From Bifidobacterium callitrichidarum (GTDB lineage: Bacteria > Actinomycetota > Actinomycetes > Actinomycetales > Bifidobacteriaceae), in assembly GCF_003129905.1 (NCBI RefSeq), contig NZ_QFFM01000025.1, positions 1-48,756 on the forward strand: a DNA stretch of 48,756 nt, written 5' to 3'. The first letter of the stretch is position 1; each line of letters opens with the position of its first letter. The notes under the pieces were generated by a model. The model made no database searches and was not told the DNA's origin. It saw only the letters and a list, made by a program, of their open reading frames with translations. This document shows positions 11,226-17,960 of the stretch, one piece after another. A program made the translations under genes and the position numbers.

Positions 11226-12713
11226 ATGATTCGTTTGAAAAGACTTGTTCTGGACGACATGAGGAACATATCGCATGGCGTCCTGGATTTCGATGATCTG
11301 CCCACCGGTGGCAGCGTCACGGGTATTTACGGGCAGAACGGGTCCGGCAAGACCACCGTCATCGACGCCATCGGGATACTGCGCGCGCTGTTGTCCGGGA
11401 ATATGCTGCCGGATACCGCCGGTGATGTCGTCAGCGCCAGCGCCGGTTCGGCGACCGTGACGGCGACATTCCTCGTCGGCGATAAGCAGAAGCCGAACTA
11501 TCTTGAGTACAGGGTGTCCATGCGCAAGGCGAACCCGGATTCGACGCGGGCGCGCGTCGTCGCCGAATCGGTGCGTATCGGCGACGATCCCTCGCGCTTG
11601 GGCCGTGAGGTGTTGGGACATCGTATGGAGGATTCCGAGGCGGACGGGTTCGTGTCGACCCCGGTCTACGTGTGGCGTTCCATCGAGGCGGTCGCTTCGG
11701 TGAAGACCGTGATCTCGCGCACCGCGGACCGCGCGTACATGGAGGGGCGTTCGTTCCTGTTCTCTCGGTGCGCCACGCTCGACGACCGGCCGGACGCCGA
11801 GTTCCTGATCGACTGGGCTGTGGCCCGCGTGCGGGAGGCGAACGGCGTGTCCGCCAGATCGTTGACGTACATCAACGAACGCTTCGGCGAGTTCGTTCGC
11901 CTGCGCGAGGCCCTGTGCGGCTACGCGACCAACGACATCTTCGTGTCCACCACCCGTCGCGGCTCCTACGCCGCGTTCGCGATCATCCCGATCATGGAGG
12001 AGAACCCGGAAGGTCGCAACACGGAGTTCGCGTTCGACCTGCTGCAGCCCAATCCATTGACCCCCGGCCAGGCGAAGCGACTCGGGCAGACCGTGGAGTC
12101 CTTCGACCGCATCCTGCCCACCATCGTGCCCGGCCTGCACGTCCTGCTGAAGACCGGCACCGCGCCTTCCGGCAAGGACGGCGAGGACCGGGTCACCGCG
12201 GAGCTGTTCTCCCGCCGCGGCGACGTCACGGTGCCCTTCCGCTGCGAGAGCGAGGGCATCATACGCATCACCGCGCTGCTCGGCTATCTCAAGCACGCGT
12301 ACAACGACGAGAACGCACTGGTCGCCGTGGACGAGTTCGACTCCGGCGTGTTCGAGCTGCTGCTCGGCGACATGCTGGGCCAGCTGGCGGACGGGTGCGC
12401 GGGGCAACTGGTGTTCACCGCCCATAACCTGCGGGCATTGGAGGTGCTGCCGAACAGCTGCATCCGCACGACGGTGACCGATCCCAAGAATCGGTTCGCG
12501 ACCATCCCGCGCAAGTCCTCCACGAACAACCAGCGCAAACGGTACCTGACGGCCAGCGAACTCGGATGGAGCGGTCCCGACATCTACGATTCGCCCATCC
12601 CGCGCATGTTCGGCAACAGCCTCTACGCCGCCGGCCACCCCGACGAGGACGACGATATCGACGACGATCTGGCCGCGCTCAACGCCGCCGGAACGGAGGC
12701 GGACCGTGGCTAA
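11226..12713 (+). CDS. AAA15/OLD-like ABC-type ATPase, candidate defence protein
   Basis: This 495-residue protein is an ABC-class (SMC/RecF/OLD-like) ATPase of the AAA15 type. Walker A is GQNGSGKT at 36-43. A signature-like segment CESEGIIRITALLGYL begins near residue 340, Walker B VAVDEFDSG has D369-E370, and an H-loop histidine lies at 400 (FTAHNLRALE). There is no TOPRIM domain in this chain, so it is not a single-chain OLD nuclease. The next gene, overlapping by 8 bases, supplies a TOPRIM-like protein. ATPase plus TOPRIM pairs of this kind include PARIS (AriA/AriB), AbiL and related abortive-infection systems. The C-terminus is very acidic. The ribosome site is weak. Role in phage defence is inferred from architecture and from the accessory-island location. 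Confidence 0.8.
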   Translation: MIRLKRLVLDDMRNISHGVLDFDDLPTGGSVTGIYGQNGSGKTTVIDAIGILRALLSGNMLPDTAGDVVSASAGSATVTATFLVGDKQKPNYLEYRVSMRKANPDSTRARVVAESVRIGDDPSRLGREVLGHRMEDSEADGFVSTPVYVWRSIEAVASVKTVISRTADRAYMEGRSFLFSRCATLDDRPDAEFLIDWAVARVREANGVSARSLTYINERFGEFVRLREALCGYATNDIFVSTTRRGSYAAFAIIPIMEENPEGRNTEFAFDLLQPNPLTPGQAKRLGQTVESFDRILPTIVPGLHVLLKTGTAPSGKDGEDRVTAELFSRRGDVTVPFRCESEGIIRITALLGYLKHAYNDENALVAVDEFDSGVFELLLGDMLGQLADGCAGQLVFTAHNLRALEVLPNSCIRTTVTDPKNRFATIPRKSSTNNQRKRYLTASELGWSGPDIYDSPIPRMFGNSLYAAGHPDEDDDIDDDLAALNAAGTEADRG

Positions 12714-13470
12714 ACGCAAGATCGTCCTGCTGGTCGTGGAGGGCGCAAGCGACGCCAGCCTGCTCGTGCCGGCGTTCTCGGCGTTGATCGAGAACCGCCT
12801 GTTCCAAGGTCAGGAATTCCATTGCGACGTGCTGACCGCGCCGAATCACCGTGAGGAATTCCACCGGCGCAACGGGTTCTATCCCGCGGACAAACCCTCA
12901 CAAACGGTGCGCGAACTCGTCGAGTATTATCTCAAGGACCATGATCGCACATGGGGCCAGCTCGGCCATGTCATCCAGATCTGCGACCTCGACGGGGCGT
13001 TCACCCCCGACGACCAAGTGCGGGAGGACCCGTCAGCGGAAGGAACCCTGTATTCGACGACCGACATCATCACCACGAACCGCGACGCTCTGATCGCAGA
13101 CCGGACGACCAAGCGAAACGGCGTGGACTCCCTGCTCAAACTCGACGGATTCAGGAAGAAGCAGGGCGGTCGCACCGTCTTGATTCCATACCGTCTGTTC
13201 TATGTCAGCCGCAACCTCGAACACGCGTTCCGCGGCAGGACCGACAACCTGGACGCGCAGCACAAGCAGAGCGGCGCCATCAAACTGGCCGACCGCTTCA
13301 CGCAGAACCCGAACCTGTTCTCGACGACCCTTCAATCCCTGCGACGCATACATGGCAACCCGGCCACTTGGGAGGAATCCTGGCAATACGCCATGCAGGA
13401 CTTCCACTCGCTCGAACGTGGCAGCAACCTCGCATTCGTGGAACCATACCTAGCAGGCGAACTACAATAG
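12706..13470 (+). CDS. TOPRIM-like protein paired with the upstream ATPase, candidate effector
   Basis: This 254-residue protein begins at a GTG (12706) with a GGAGG ribosome site 6 bases upstream and overlaps the ATPase stop by 8 bases, so translation is coupled. The N-terminal VLLVVEGASDASLL carries E12, and VIQICDLDGAF carries D94 and D96. A Glu after the first beta strand followed by DxD is the TOPRIM metal-binding pattern seen in OLD, RloB, DUF4276 and DUF4435 proteins. The C-terminal half has no motif I recognise. The likely role is a nuclease, perhaps triggered through the ATPase as AriB is by AriA. The exact family is uncertain; a non-nuclease TOPRIM fold is possible. Confidence 0.7.
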   Translation: MAKRKIVLLVVEGASDASLLVPAFSALIENRLFQGQEFHCDVLTAPNHREEFHRRNGFYPADKPSQTVRELVEYYLKDHDRTWGQLGHVIQICDLDGAFTPDDQVREDPSAEGTLYSTTDIITTNRDALIADRTTKRNGVDSLLKLDGFRKKQGGRTVLIPYRLFYVSRNLEHAFRGRTDNLDAQHKQSGAIKLADRFTQNPNLFSTTLQSLRRIHGNPATWEESWQYAMQDFHSLERGSNLAFVEPYLAGELQ

Positions 13471-13567
13471 GTCATCAGCCGCCAGAAAGAGCTTTAGGAA
13501 CGCATTCGGCGGCCCTAAAACTCTCTGGTTTGCGGATATGAATCGTGATTGCGGACCTATGTCTGGC

Positions 13568-13610
13568 CGTCATCGCACAGCATGGAATTTGTCCATGATA
13601 TGCGATGACG
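13568..13610. repeat. 43-bp concentric inverted repeat
   Basis: The outer arms 13568-13577 and 13601-13610 are perfectly complementary (10 bp). Inner arms 13582-13586 and 13592-13596 (5 bp) share the same centre at 13589. It lies between the convergent ends of the TOPRIM gene and the 84-residue protein gene. It could be a bidirectional terminator, or a recombination, nicking or binding site. No T-tract is present. Confidence 0.6.
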
Positions 13611-13618
13611 CACTCGTT

Positions 13619-13873
13619 CTAGCTGCGGCCGATACGGGTGATGGCATAAACGACGAAGGCTCCAATGATGGCAATGGACGCAAGGATGGCGAGCTTGGTT
13701 TCGCGGCGTTCCTTGGCTGCCATGTCGGCCTGTCGGTTGGCCAGGGCTTCGGCTTCGGCGGCGACGCCGCTGGCGGCGATGGCAGCGATATGCGCGCTCA
13801 TCTGGTCTTCGAGCGCGGAATCCTCGCTCGTGCCGTCGAAGATTTCTTCGTCTTCGTTATGGCTGTCGTTCAT
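13619..13873 (-). CDS. small tail-anchored membrane protein of the island
   Basis: The 84-residue product starts at MNDSHNEDEE (ATG 13871-13873, GGAG site upstream). It has an acidic N-terminal third, an Ala/Glu-rich middle that could be a short coiled coil, and one C-terminal transmembrane helix (about residues 61-80, LAILASIAIIGAFVVYAIT) ending in a basic RIGRS. I do not recognise the family. It is the last gene of the leftward ParA-region block and is separated from the next gene by a TGNN-periodic spacer. A membrane-associated accessory protein of a mobile element is the most I can infer. Confidence 0.6.
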   Translation of the reverse strand: MNDSHNEDEEIFDGTSEDSALEDQMSAHIAAIAASGVAAEAEALANRQADMAAKERRETKLAILASIAIIGAFVVYAITRIGRS

Positions 13874-13890
13874 GGTTCTGCTCCGTTCCT

Positions 13891-14007
13891 GATTGTTGGA
13901 TTGTTTGCTTTCCCGATTGTTGGCTTGCTTGATTGCTTGCATGTCCGATTGACTGCATGCAGTCAAGTTTGATTGTTTGATTGCCTGCATGCGGGCTTGT
14001 CTGCTTG
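13891..14007. repeat. TGNN-periodic tract 1
   Basis: About 115 bases show a 4-base period in which most quartets read TGNN or GGNN on the plus strand (CANN-like on the minus strand). The tract fills the spacer between two leftward genes. Similar tracts occur at 14463-14521 and 15409-15480. It contains an 18-bp perfect palindrome, listed separately. Confidence 0.75.
13949..13966. repeat. 18-bp perfect palindrome inside tract 1
   Basis: The sequence TTGACTGCATGCAGTCAA is a perfect palindrome. It lies in the middle of the TGNN tract, about 75 bases upstream of the 84-residue protein gene. It could be a dimeric DNA-binding site, for example for the ribbon-helix-helix protein encoded nearby. Confidence 0.7.
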
Positions 14008-14415
14008 TCAGCTTTCGTTTTGCCCGGCGAGGATGGACATGCGTGCGGCGATGAGCGCGTGGCGCGCGATCGCCAGGTAGAGCTGGTGGCCCTCGCCGTC
14101 GCCCCAGAACCGGTCGAACTGTTCGGTCGGCATCATGCTGGCGGGGTCGAACCCGTTCCACACGCCGCCGCAGAACACCTTCGCCGCCGCGTTCACCTCC
14201 TCGTCGGACGGCACGCCCGGATGCCCCTCCGCGGCGTCCGCGGCCGCGCGCATCTGCGCGCCGAACACGCGGGCCTGCAACGGCGAGAGCGTGTACGCCA
14301 GTCCCGCCGTGGAGCCCGCGGGGAATCCCGTGTTCACGCCGAGGGTGATGACGTGAGACTCCTCTCCGATGCTGATCCGGTCGCCGAGCACGGAGACCTC
14401 CATCGAATAATCCAT
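14008..14415 (-). CDS. hypothetical island protein (135 residues)
   Basis: The protein MDYSMEVSVLGD... has a start at 14413-14415 with a strong AAAGGAG ribosome site 5 bases upstream, so it is likely expressed. It is soluble, with no signal peptide or membrane helix. It has a central Ala-rich helical region (QARVFGAQMRAAADAAEG) and an aromatic C-terminal part (EQFDRFWGDGEGHQLYLA). I do not recognise a family. It lies between TGNN tracts 1 and 2, downstream of the parA and ribbon-helix-helix genes and in the same direction, and is probably in the same transcription unit. Confidence 0.6.
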   Translation of the reverse strand: MDYSMEVSVLGDRISIGEESHVITLGVNTGFPAGSTAGLAYTLSPLQARVFGAQMRAAADAAEGHPGVPSDEEVNAAAKVFCGGVWNGFDPASMMPTEQFDRFWGDGEGHQLYLAIARHALIAARMSILAGQNES

Positions 14416-14462
14416 AGTGTCTCCTTTCCGCAGACGCGCCGGCTTGCCGGATCGCGTCCGCA

Positions 14463-14521
14463 TGTTTGACTGCCTGAATGTTTGGTTGTTGGCTTGTTTG
14501 CTTGCTGGATTGTCTGACGGG
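14463..14521. repeat. TGNN-periodic tract 2
   Basis: About 60 bases with the same 4-base TGNN period as tracts 1 and 3. It ends one base before the stop codon of the ribbon-helix-helix gene and fills the spacer ahead of the 135-residue protein gene. The closing GTCTGACGGG resembles the closing TGCCTGACGGC of tract 3. Confidence 0.7.
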
Positions 14522-14761
14522 TTACGGCTCATCGTCGCCGTCGAGCCGGTCGAGCTCGCGTTCGATGGCGTCGCGCAGGAGCTGCTGCATGGGCAGTCCG
14601 TGCGCGGCGGCCGCGGTCTTGAGCCGGGTCTTGAGCGACACGGGTATGCGCAATGAGAGCATGACCAGCGGTTCGCCCGTGGCCTTGGAGGTCTTGTTCT
14701 GCTGACGCAGCACGTCGTCGAACGGCACCGGCCGTGCCAGTGGCTGGTAGTTGCCCTGCAT
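14522..14761 (-). CDS. ribbon-helix-helix DNA-binding protein, probable ParA partner
   Basis: The product has 79 residues. Residues about 32-75 (VMLSLRIPVSLKTRLK, then AAAAHGLPMQQLLRDAIERELDRL) fit the CopG/Arc/ParG ribbon-helix-helix fold: a short beta strand followed by two helices. It begins 4 bases after the parA stop with its ribosome site inside the parA end, so the two are translationally coupled. In type Ib partition systems a small RHH protein binds the centromere and its own promoter while ParA supplies the ATPase. That role here is an inference from gene order. Confidence 0.8.
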   Translation of the reverse strand: MQGNYQPLARPVPFDDVLRQQNKTSKATGEPLVMLSLRIPVSLKTRLKTAAAAHGLPMQQLLRDAIERELDRLDGDDEP

Positions 14762-14765
14762 GGTC

Positions 14766-15362
14766 TCACTCCTGCTTTCCGGCGATCTGCTGGAGTTCGG
14801 TGACGAGGTCCCGGTATTCGCCCAGCTGGTGCGGGTTGGTGCCGAGCGACCGCTTGTAGGACTGAGCCTTCGGCACGATCGTGTCGAACCGGGGAGTGTC
14901 CATGGCGTTGAGCGCGTCCATGGTGTCGCGGAACGCCTTCGTGTTGCGTTCGGCCTTGACCAGCAGCAGCGCGGCTGGCGTGCTCATCCTGGCCATGTCC
15001 AGGGTGCTCCATGCCTGCTGGAGGTCCATGGGCGAGTCCGACGCCGGCACGATCACGAAATCGGCGGCCTTGATGGCCATGTCCAGGGTCGGCCCCTGCG
15101 GCGGCGCGTCGATGATCGCCCATTCGTCCGGGTCCGCTCCCGCGGCGAGCTGACGGAGCGTGGCCTGGTTGGCCGGAAGCACGTCGAACGTCAGCGGGTC
15201 CGCGGTCTGTTCAGCGGCGGCGGCCCACAGGCTCGCGCTAGACTGCGGGTCCGCGTCGTACACGACGGCACTGCCGCCCCTGGAAACGATGACCGAGGCG
15301 ATGTAGATGCTGGACGTGGTCTTCGCGACCCCGCCCTTGGCGTTGGCTATGGCGATGCGCAT
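14766..15362 (-). CDS. parA: ParA-family partition ATPase
   Basis: This 198-residue protein is a small (type Ib-like) ParA/MinD ATPase without an N-terminal HTH domain. The deviant Walker A motif is NAKGGVAKTT (residues 7-16) with the signature lysine K9. VVYDADPQSSASLW is the Walker A' region and WAIIDAPPQG the Walker B region. It would drive segregation of a plasmid or excised element together with the adjacent RHH protein. The start ATG (15360-15362) has an AAAGGAG site. Its spacer to the upstream WhiB gene contains TGNN tract 3. ParA in a chromosomal island suggests an integrated plasmid or an element that spends time excised. Confidence 0.9.
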   Translation of the reverse strand: MRIAIANAKGGVAKTTSSIYIASVIVSRGGSAVVYDADPQSSASLWAAAAEQTADPLTFDVLPANQATLRQLAAGADPDEWAIIDAPPQGPTLDMAIKAADFVIVPASDSPMDLQQAWSTLDMARMSTPAALLLVKAERNTKAFRDTMDALNAMDTPRFDTIVPKAQSYKRSLGTNPHQLGEYRDLVTELQQIAGKQE

Positions 15363-15405
15363 TCGTTCTTCTCCTTTGCGACTGCCGGCGATCACGCGAA
15401 CCTGA

Positions 15406-15933
15406 TCAGTCGGACGCCTGATTGTCTGCTTGTCTGATTGCTTGGATTCCTGCTTGTTTGAATGTTTGATTGCCTGACGGCTCATGCGGGTCGGGGCAAT
15501 CGGCCGTCCTGCCCCGTGCGCGCAGGCGTCGTTGCTGGCGTTCGGCGCTGGCCTCGTCGGTGGCTTCGTCGAACACGTTCCGATGGGCGCGTATCCAGTC
15601 CGTGAGCAGCCGCCAGCGTTGCGGCCACGGCAGGCCGCGGTCCCGGCAAGGGACTCCGTCGGCTTCGGCCATGCGCGCGATCCTGCGCCGGTCGGTGCAC
15701 ACCTTGCCGCCGTACACGCCCCATTCGAGTCCGCCGCTGGCCGCGTAGGCCAGGCATTCGGCGCGTACCGGGCATCGTTCGCACACGGCCTTGGCGACCG
15801 AGTGGAACGCCTTCGCGTCGCCGGGACGGTGCTCGAACTCCAGCGACCACAGGTAGTCGGACCATGGTTGCGGGAAGTCGCGGCATTCGCCGGCCTTCTT
15901 CCACGCCTCAAGACGCTGCCCGTCCCCGCTCAT
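15406..15933 (-). CDS. WhiB-family iron-sulfur regulator
   Basis: The 175-residue product has the four WhiB cysteines: C17, C51, C54 and C60 (CRDF, then CERCPVRAEC), followed by GLEWGVYGG (residues 68-76), the WhiB G-W-G turn. WhiB proteins bind a 4Fe-4S cluster and act with the vegetative sigma factor; they are restricted to actinobacteria and their phages and plasmids. Its start codon overlaps the stop of the upstream gene (ATGA). The last 20 or so residues (Gln/Asn/Lys-rich, NQTFKQAGIQAIRQ) are the translated TGNN tract 3, so the true functional end is probably around residue 150 and the tract has grown into the coding end. Confidence 0.88.
   Translation of the reverse strand: MSGDGQRLEAWKKAGECRDFPQPWSDYLWSLEFEHRPGDAKAFHSVAKAVCERCPVRAECLAYAASGGLEWGVYGGKVCTDRRRIARMAEADGVPCRDRGLPWPQRWRLLTDWIRAHRNVFDEATDEASAERQQRRLRARGRTADCPDPHEPSGNQTFKQAGIQAIRQADNQASD
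15409..15480. repeat. TGNN-periodic tract 3, inside the end of the WhiB gene
   Basis: About 70 bases with a clean 4-base TGNN period (TGAT, TGTC, TGCT, TGTC and so on). It covers the last codons of the WhiB gene and lies just upstream of parA. It matches tracts 1 and 2 in pattern but not in exact sequence. Confidence 0.75.
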
Positions 15934-17123
15934 GGCCGCACCGCCTCCGCCGGCGCAACGGCTTTCGCCTTGCGGCGCCCGGCGACGTCGTGGGTGGCGT
16001 GGTTGCGTTTGTCGTACGCGCATACCGGGCACGCCTCCTGCGAGATGGCGCCTTCGATGTGTTCCTGACACAGCGAGGTGCGCAGCAGCGCCGCCCCGTA
16101 GATCGGCACGCGGCTTGCGGACGACGAGCTGACCGGTATCGCCCGGTTGGGGTCCTTGACGACCGGCAGCGGGGCGTCTGGCGCCCGCTTTCCCGTCGGA
16201 TCGGGATGGGTGAGCATTTCCAGTCGCAGCTGCACGTAGTTCGCGGCGAACCTGGCGCCGCTGGTGAGCCGGGGAAGCCAGTAGCGGTTGCGGTACGCCC
16301 AGTCCATCGTCGCGACGATCTCGCCGTACGGGCGATCGATCAGCAGCGAGTGGACGGCCTTGCGGTCGGCCATGGTCGCCGGAACGTCGAACCTCTGGTC
16401 CACGGCGAGCATGCGCCGGCGGATGCCGTCGAGCACGCGCACCTCCTGGCCGGCGCGTTCCGTGACCGGCTCGGGCAGCTTGCCGGGTTCGGGCACCCAT
16501 AGCGGGTTCCTGCAGCCCTTGGGAGGCAGGGCCTTGCCCCAATCGGTCGCCGGAACGGGTTCGGTCTTCGTGGGGGCTTGTTCGGCGTTGAGGGGAGCAT
16601 CCCCGAAGGGGATGAGGGGAGAATTGTTTATCACTTGTCTATTGGGTGACTTTCTGTCCAAGATTCCGGGACAATTTGTCCTCGGCTCCACGCCCTTCGG
16701 TTCGGGTGACAATCCGTCGGGTGACAAATTGTCCTTGTCTGGATTCGATTTGCCGTCGCCTTCCGCCAGCGCGTCCAGGTTCCGGGGCTTCTCCTCGATG
16801 TTCTCGGCGGCGTGGTCGCCGTCCATGACGACGTCCCACACGCGCGAGCGGTGTCCCTTGGCGATCGGCTTGCGCGTGCGCGGGTTGCGCGCCGACATCT
16901 CCTGGTCGCCGGGCCTGATGTAGCCCTTGCGCTCCAACTCCTGCAACGAACGGATCACGGTGCGCTCACAGCACCCGCAGTTGAACGCGATGGTCTCCAC
17001 GCTCGGCCACGCGGCGGCGCCATCGTCGTAGTAGGCGCGGCGGGCCAGATACACCAGCACGAACTTGGTGATGCCCTTGACGTCGTCGCGCTCCCATGCC
17101 CAGTTCTCGGCTCTGCTGCTCAT
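15930..17123 (-). CDS. winged-helix (HTH_36-like) protein, probable replication initiator of the element
   Basis: This 397-residue protein has an N-terminal winged HTH of the HTH_36 type (residues about 15-72: WPSVETIAFNCGCCERTVIRSLQELERKGYI), as in replication organisers of phages and plasmids. A poorly conserved, Pro-rich linker (about 85-215) follows, then a C-terminal part with conserved-looking helices (MDWAYRNRYWLPRL). A zinc-ribbon-like set of residues, CQEH followed by CPVC, lies near residues 345-365. Its start overlaps the stop of a 51-residue membrane protein and its stop overlaps the WhiB start (ATGA in both cases), so it is part of a tight operon. The replication role is inferred from domain type and context. 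Confidence 0.7.
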   Translation of the reverse strand: MSSRAENWAWERDDVKGITKFVLVYLARRAYYDDGAAAWPSVETIAFNCGCCERTVIRSLQELERKGYIRPGDQEMSARNPRTRKPIAKGHRSRVWDVVMDGDHAAENIEEKPRNLDALAEGDGKSNPDKDNLSPDGLSPEPKGVEPRTNCPGILDRKSPNRQVINNSPLIPFGDAPLNAEQAPTKTEPVPATDWGKALPPKGCRNPLWVPEPGKLPEPVTERAGQEVRVLDGIRRRMLAVDQRFDVPATMADRKAVHSLLIDRPYGEIVATMDWAYRNRYWLPRLTSGARFAANYVQLRLEMLTHPDPTGKRAPDAPLPVVKDPNRAIPVSSSSASRVPIYGAALLRTSLCQEHIEGAISQEACPVCAYDKRNHATHDVAGRRKAKAVAPAEAVRP

Positions 17124-17275
17124 CGTTCGACCTTCCCGCCGTCATGCTCCGGGTCCGCTTCGCGGCGTTCGCGCAGCCTCGCGCCGATGTCGTCGCCCAG
17201 ACGGGCGGCGCGGCACAACGCATACGAGAGAACGCCGCCGGACACGCACACGGCGGCAACGACCAGCCACCACAT
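17120..17275 (-). CDS. small single-helix membrane protein (51 residues)
   Basis: The predicted product MWWLVVAAVCVSGGVLSYAL... has one N-terminal transmembrane helix (about 2-21) and a charged cytoplasmic tail ending GGKVER. Its TGA overlaps the ATG of the winged-helix gene (ATGA), the same junction used further down this operon, which is the best argument that it is real. The start codon (17273-17275) has no obvious ribosome site, and in-frame upstream DNA stays open. It was missed by simple length cut-offs. Confidence 0.45.
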   Translation of the reverse strand: MWWLVVAAVCVSGGVLSYALCRAARLGDDIGARLRERREADPEHDGGKVER

Positions 17276-17316
17276 GGTTCGGCCGGTATCGGGGAAACGG
17301 TCCGCGGACGCGCGCC

Positions 17317-17490
17317 TCAGCGGCGCGAGCCCCGGGACGGGTGGGCGAGCATGGACAGCACATGCGCCTTCGCGATGCGCAGATCGACTTTGCCGCCGGC
17401 CCGCGTCGTCCGCCGCGCGGCGTCGCGCTGGCGATTAGGCTCGAAGACGGATGCCGGGCGAATGCCGGCGGTATTGGTAGAATCGGTCAT
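17317..17490 (-). CDS. small basic hypothetical protein (57 residues)
   Basis: The product MTDSTNTAGIRPASVFEP... is short and very basic (RQRDAARRTTRAGGK), suggesting nucleic acid binding. It has an excellent ribosome site (AAGGAGGG, 8 bases before the ATG at 17488-17490), much better than its neighbours, so I think it is expressed. No family recognised. It is the second gene of the leftward island operon, upstream of the 51-residue membrane protein. Confidence 0.6.
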   Translation of the reverse strand: MTDSTNTAGIRPASVFEPNRQRDAARRTTRAGGKVDLRIAKAHVLSMLAHPSRGSRR

Positions 17491-17576
17491 GGCGATGACC
17501 CTCCTTCGGGGAATCGGAACGACGGGCGTCTGATCTTGGCGGATATGCGCGCCCGCGGCTCCATGGTTGTTGCCGT

Positions 17577-17864
17577 TCAATCCCCGCGCCGGGTTCCAGC
17601 CGGTCCGGGGATTCTCGTTTCGGGTTTCCACCCGCCATCCGTGAGATAGGCGTCGATGCCGAGCACATACCCAGGGGACAGGTTTCGGTGAATGGCCAGC
17701 CAGATCAGGTCGGACTGCTGCCACGGTATCGAGCCGTTGACCTTTCCCGCGACCGAGGATTTGGACGTACCCATCTCCCTCGCGAGGTCTCGGCAGCTCA
17801 GACCCGCCGCCGTCATATAGCGACGCATCGGAGAATCCATTATTTTTGCCGTCAGTCCATTCAC
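17577..17864 (-). CDS. small XRE-like HTH regulator, leftward
   Basis: The core AAGLSCRDLAREMGTSKSSV followed by AGKVNGSIPWQQSDLIWLA is a lambda-repressor-type helix-turn-helix. I chose a GTG start at 17864 (95 residues) because a TTGCTG-17-TATATT promoter ends 7 bases before it, which fits a leaderless transcript. An ATG at 17840 (87 residues) is the alternative; neither has a Shine-Dalgarno site. It is divergent from the HTH gene at 17961, and the two share a compact operator region, the layout of a phage or element switch. It probably controls the leftward operon containing parA. Confidence 0.7.
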   Translation of the reverse strand: MNGLTAKIMDSPMRRYMTAAGLSCRDLAREMGTSKSSVAGKVNGSIPWQQSDLIWLAIHRNLSPGYVLGIDAYLTDGGWKPETRIPGPAGTRRGD

Positions 17865-17871
17865 AATAGAC

Positions 17872-17937
17872 AATATATCAAGAAACTTGCACAGCAGCAA
17901 ATCATTGTTGTAGGATTATGTCCATCGATATTGGACA
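17872..17937. promoter_or_regulatory. divergent promoter and operator between the two HTH genes
   Basis: Leftward: TTGCTG (minus, 17895-17900) and TATATT (17872-17877) with a 17-base spacer. Rightward: TTGCAC (17887-17892) and TAGGAT (17911-17916) with an 18-base spacer, so the two promoters overlap face to face. At 17919-17937 a perfect inverted repeat, TGTCCA-7 bases-TGGACA, lies on the rightward start region and is a likely operator. Confidence 0.5.
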
Positions 17938-17960
17938 ACTCCAATCTGAAAGGACTTGAT

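Noticed and set aside
13891..15480. TGNN tracts as protein-coding linkers.
   Set aside because: On the minus strand they translate into Gln/Asn/Lys-rich runs, but only tract 3 is inside a frame with a real gene, and its residues lie after the WhiB core.
15406..16542. A 378-codon frame covering the WhiB gene and extending upstream.
   Set aside because: Only the part from the ATG at 15933 has WhiB motifs; the upstream part overlaps the winged-helix gene in another frame and is a shadow.
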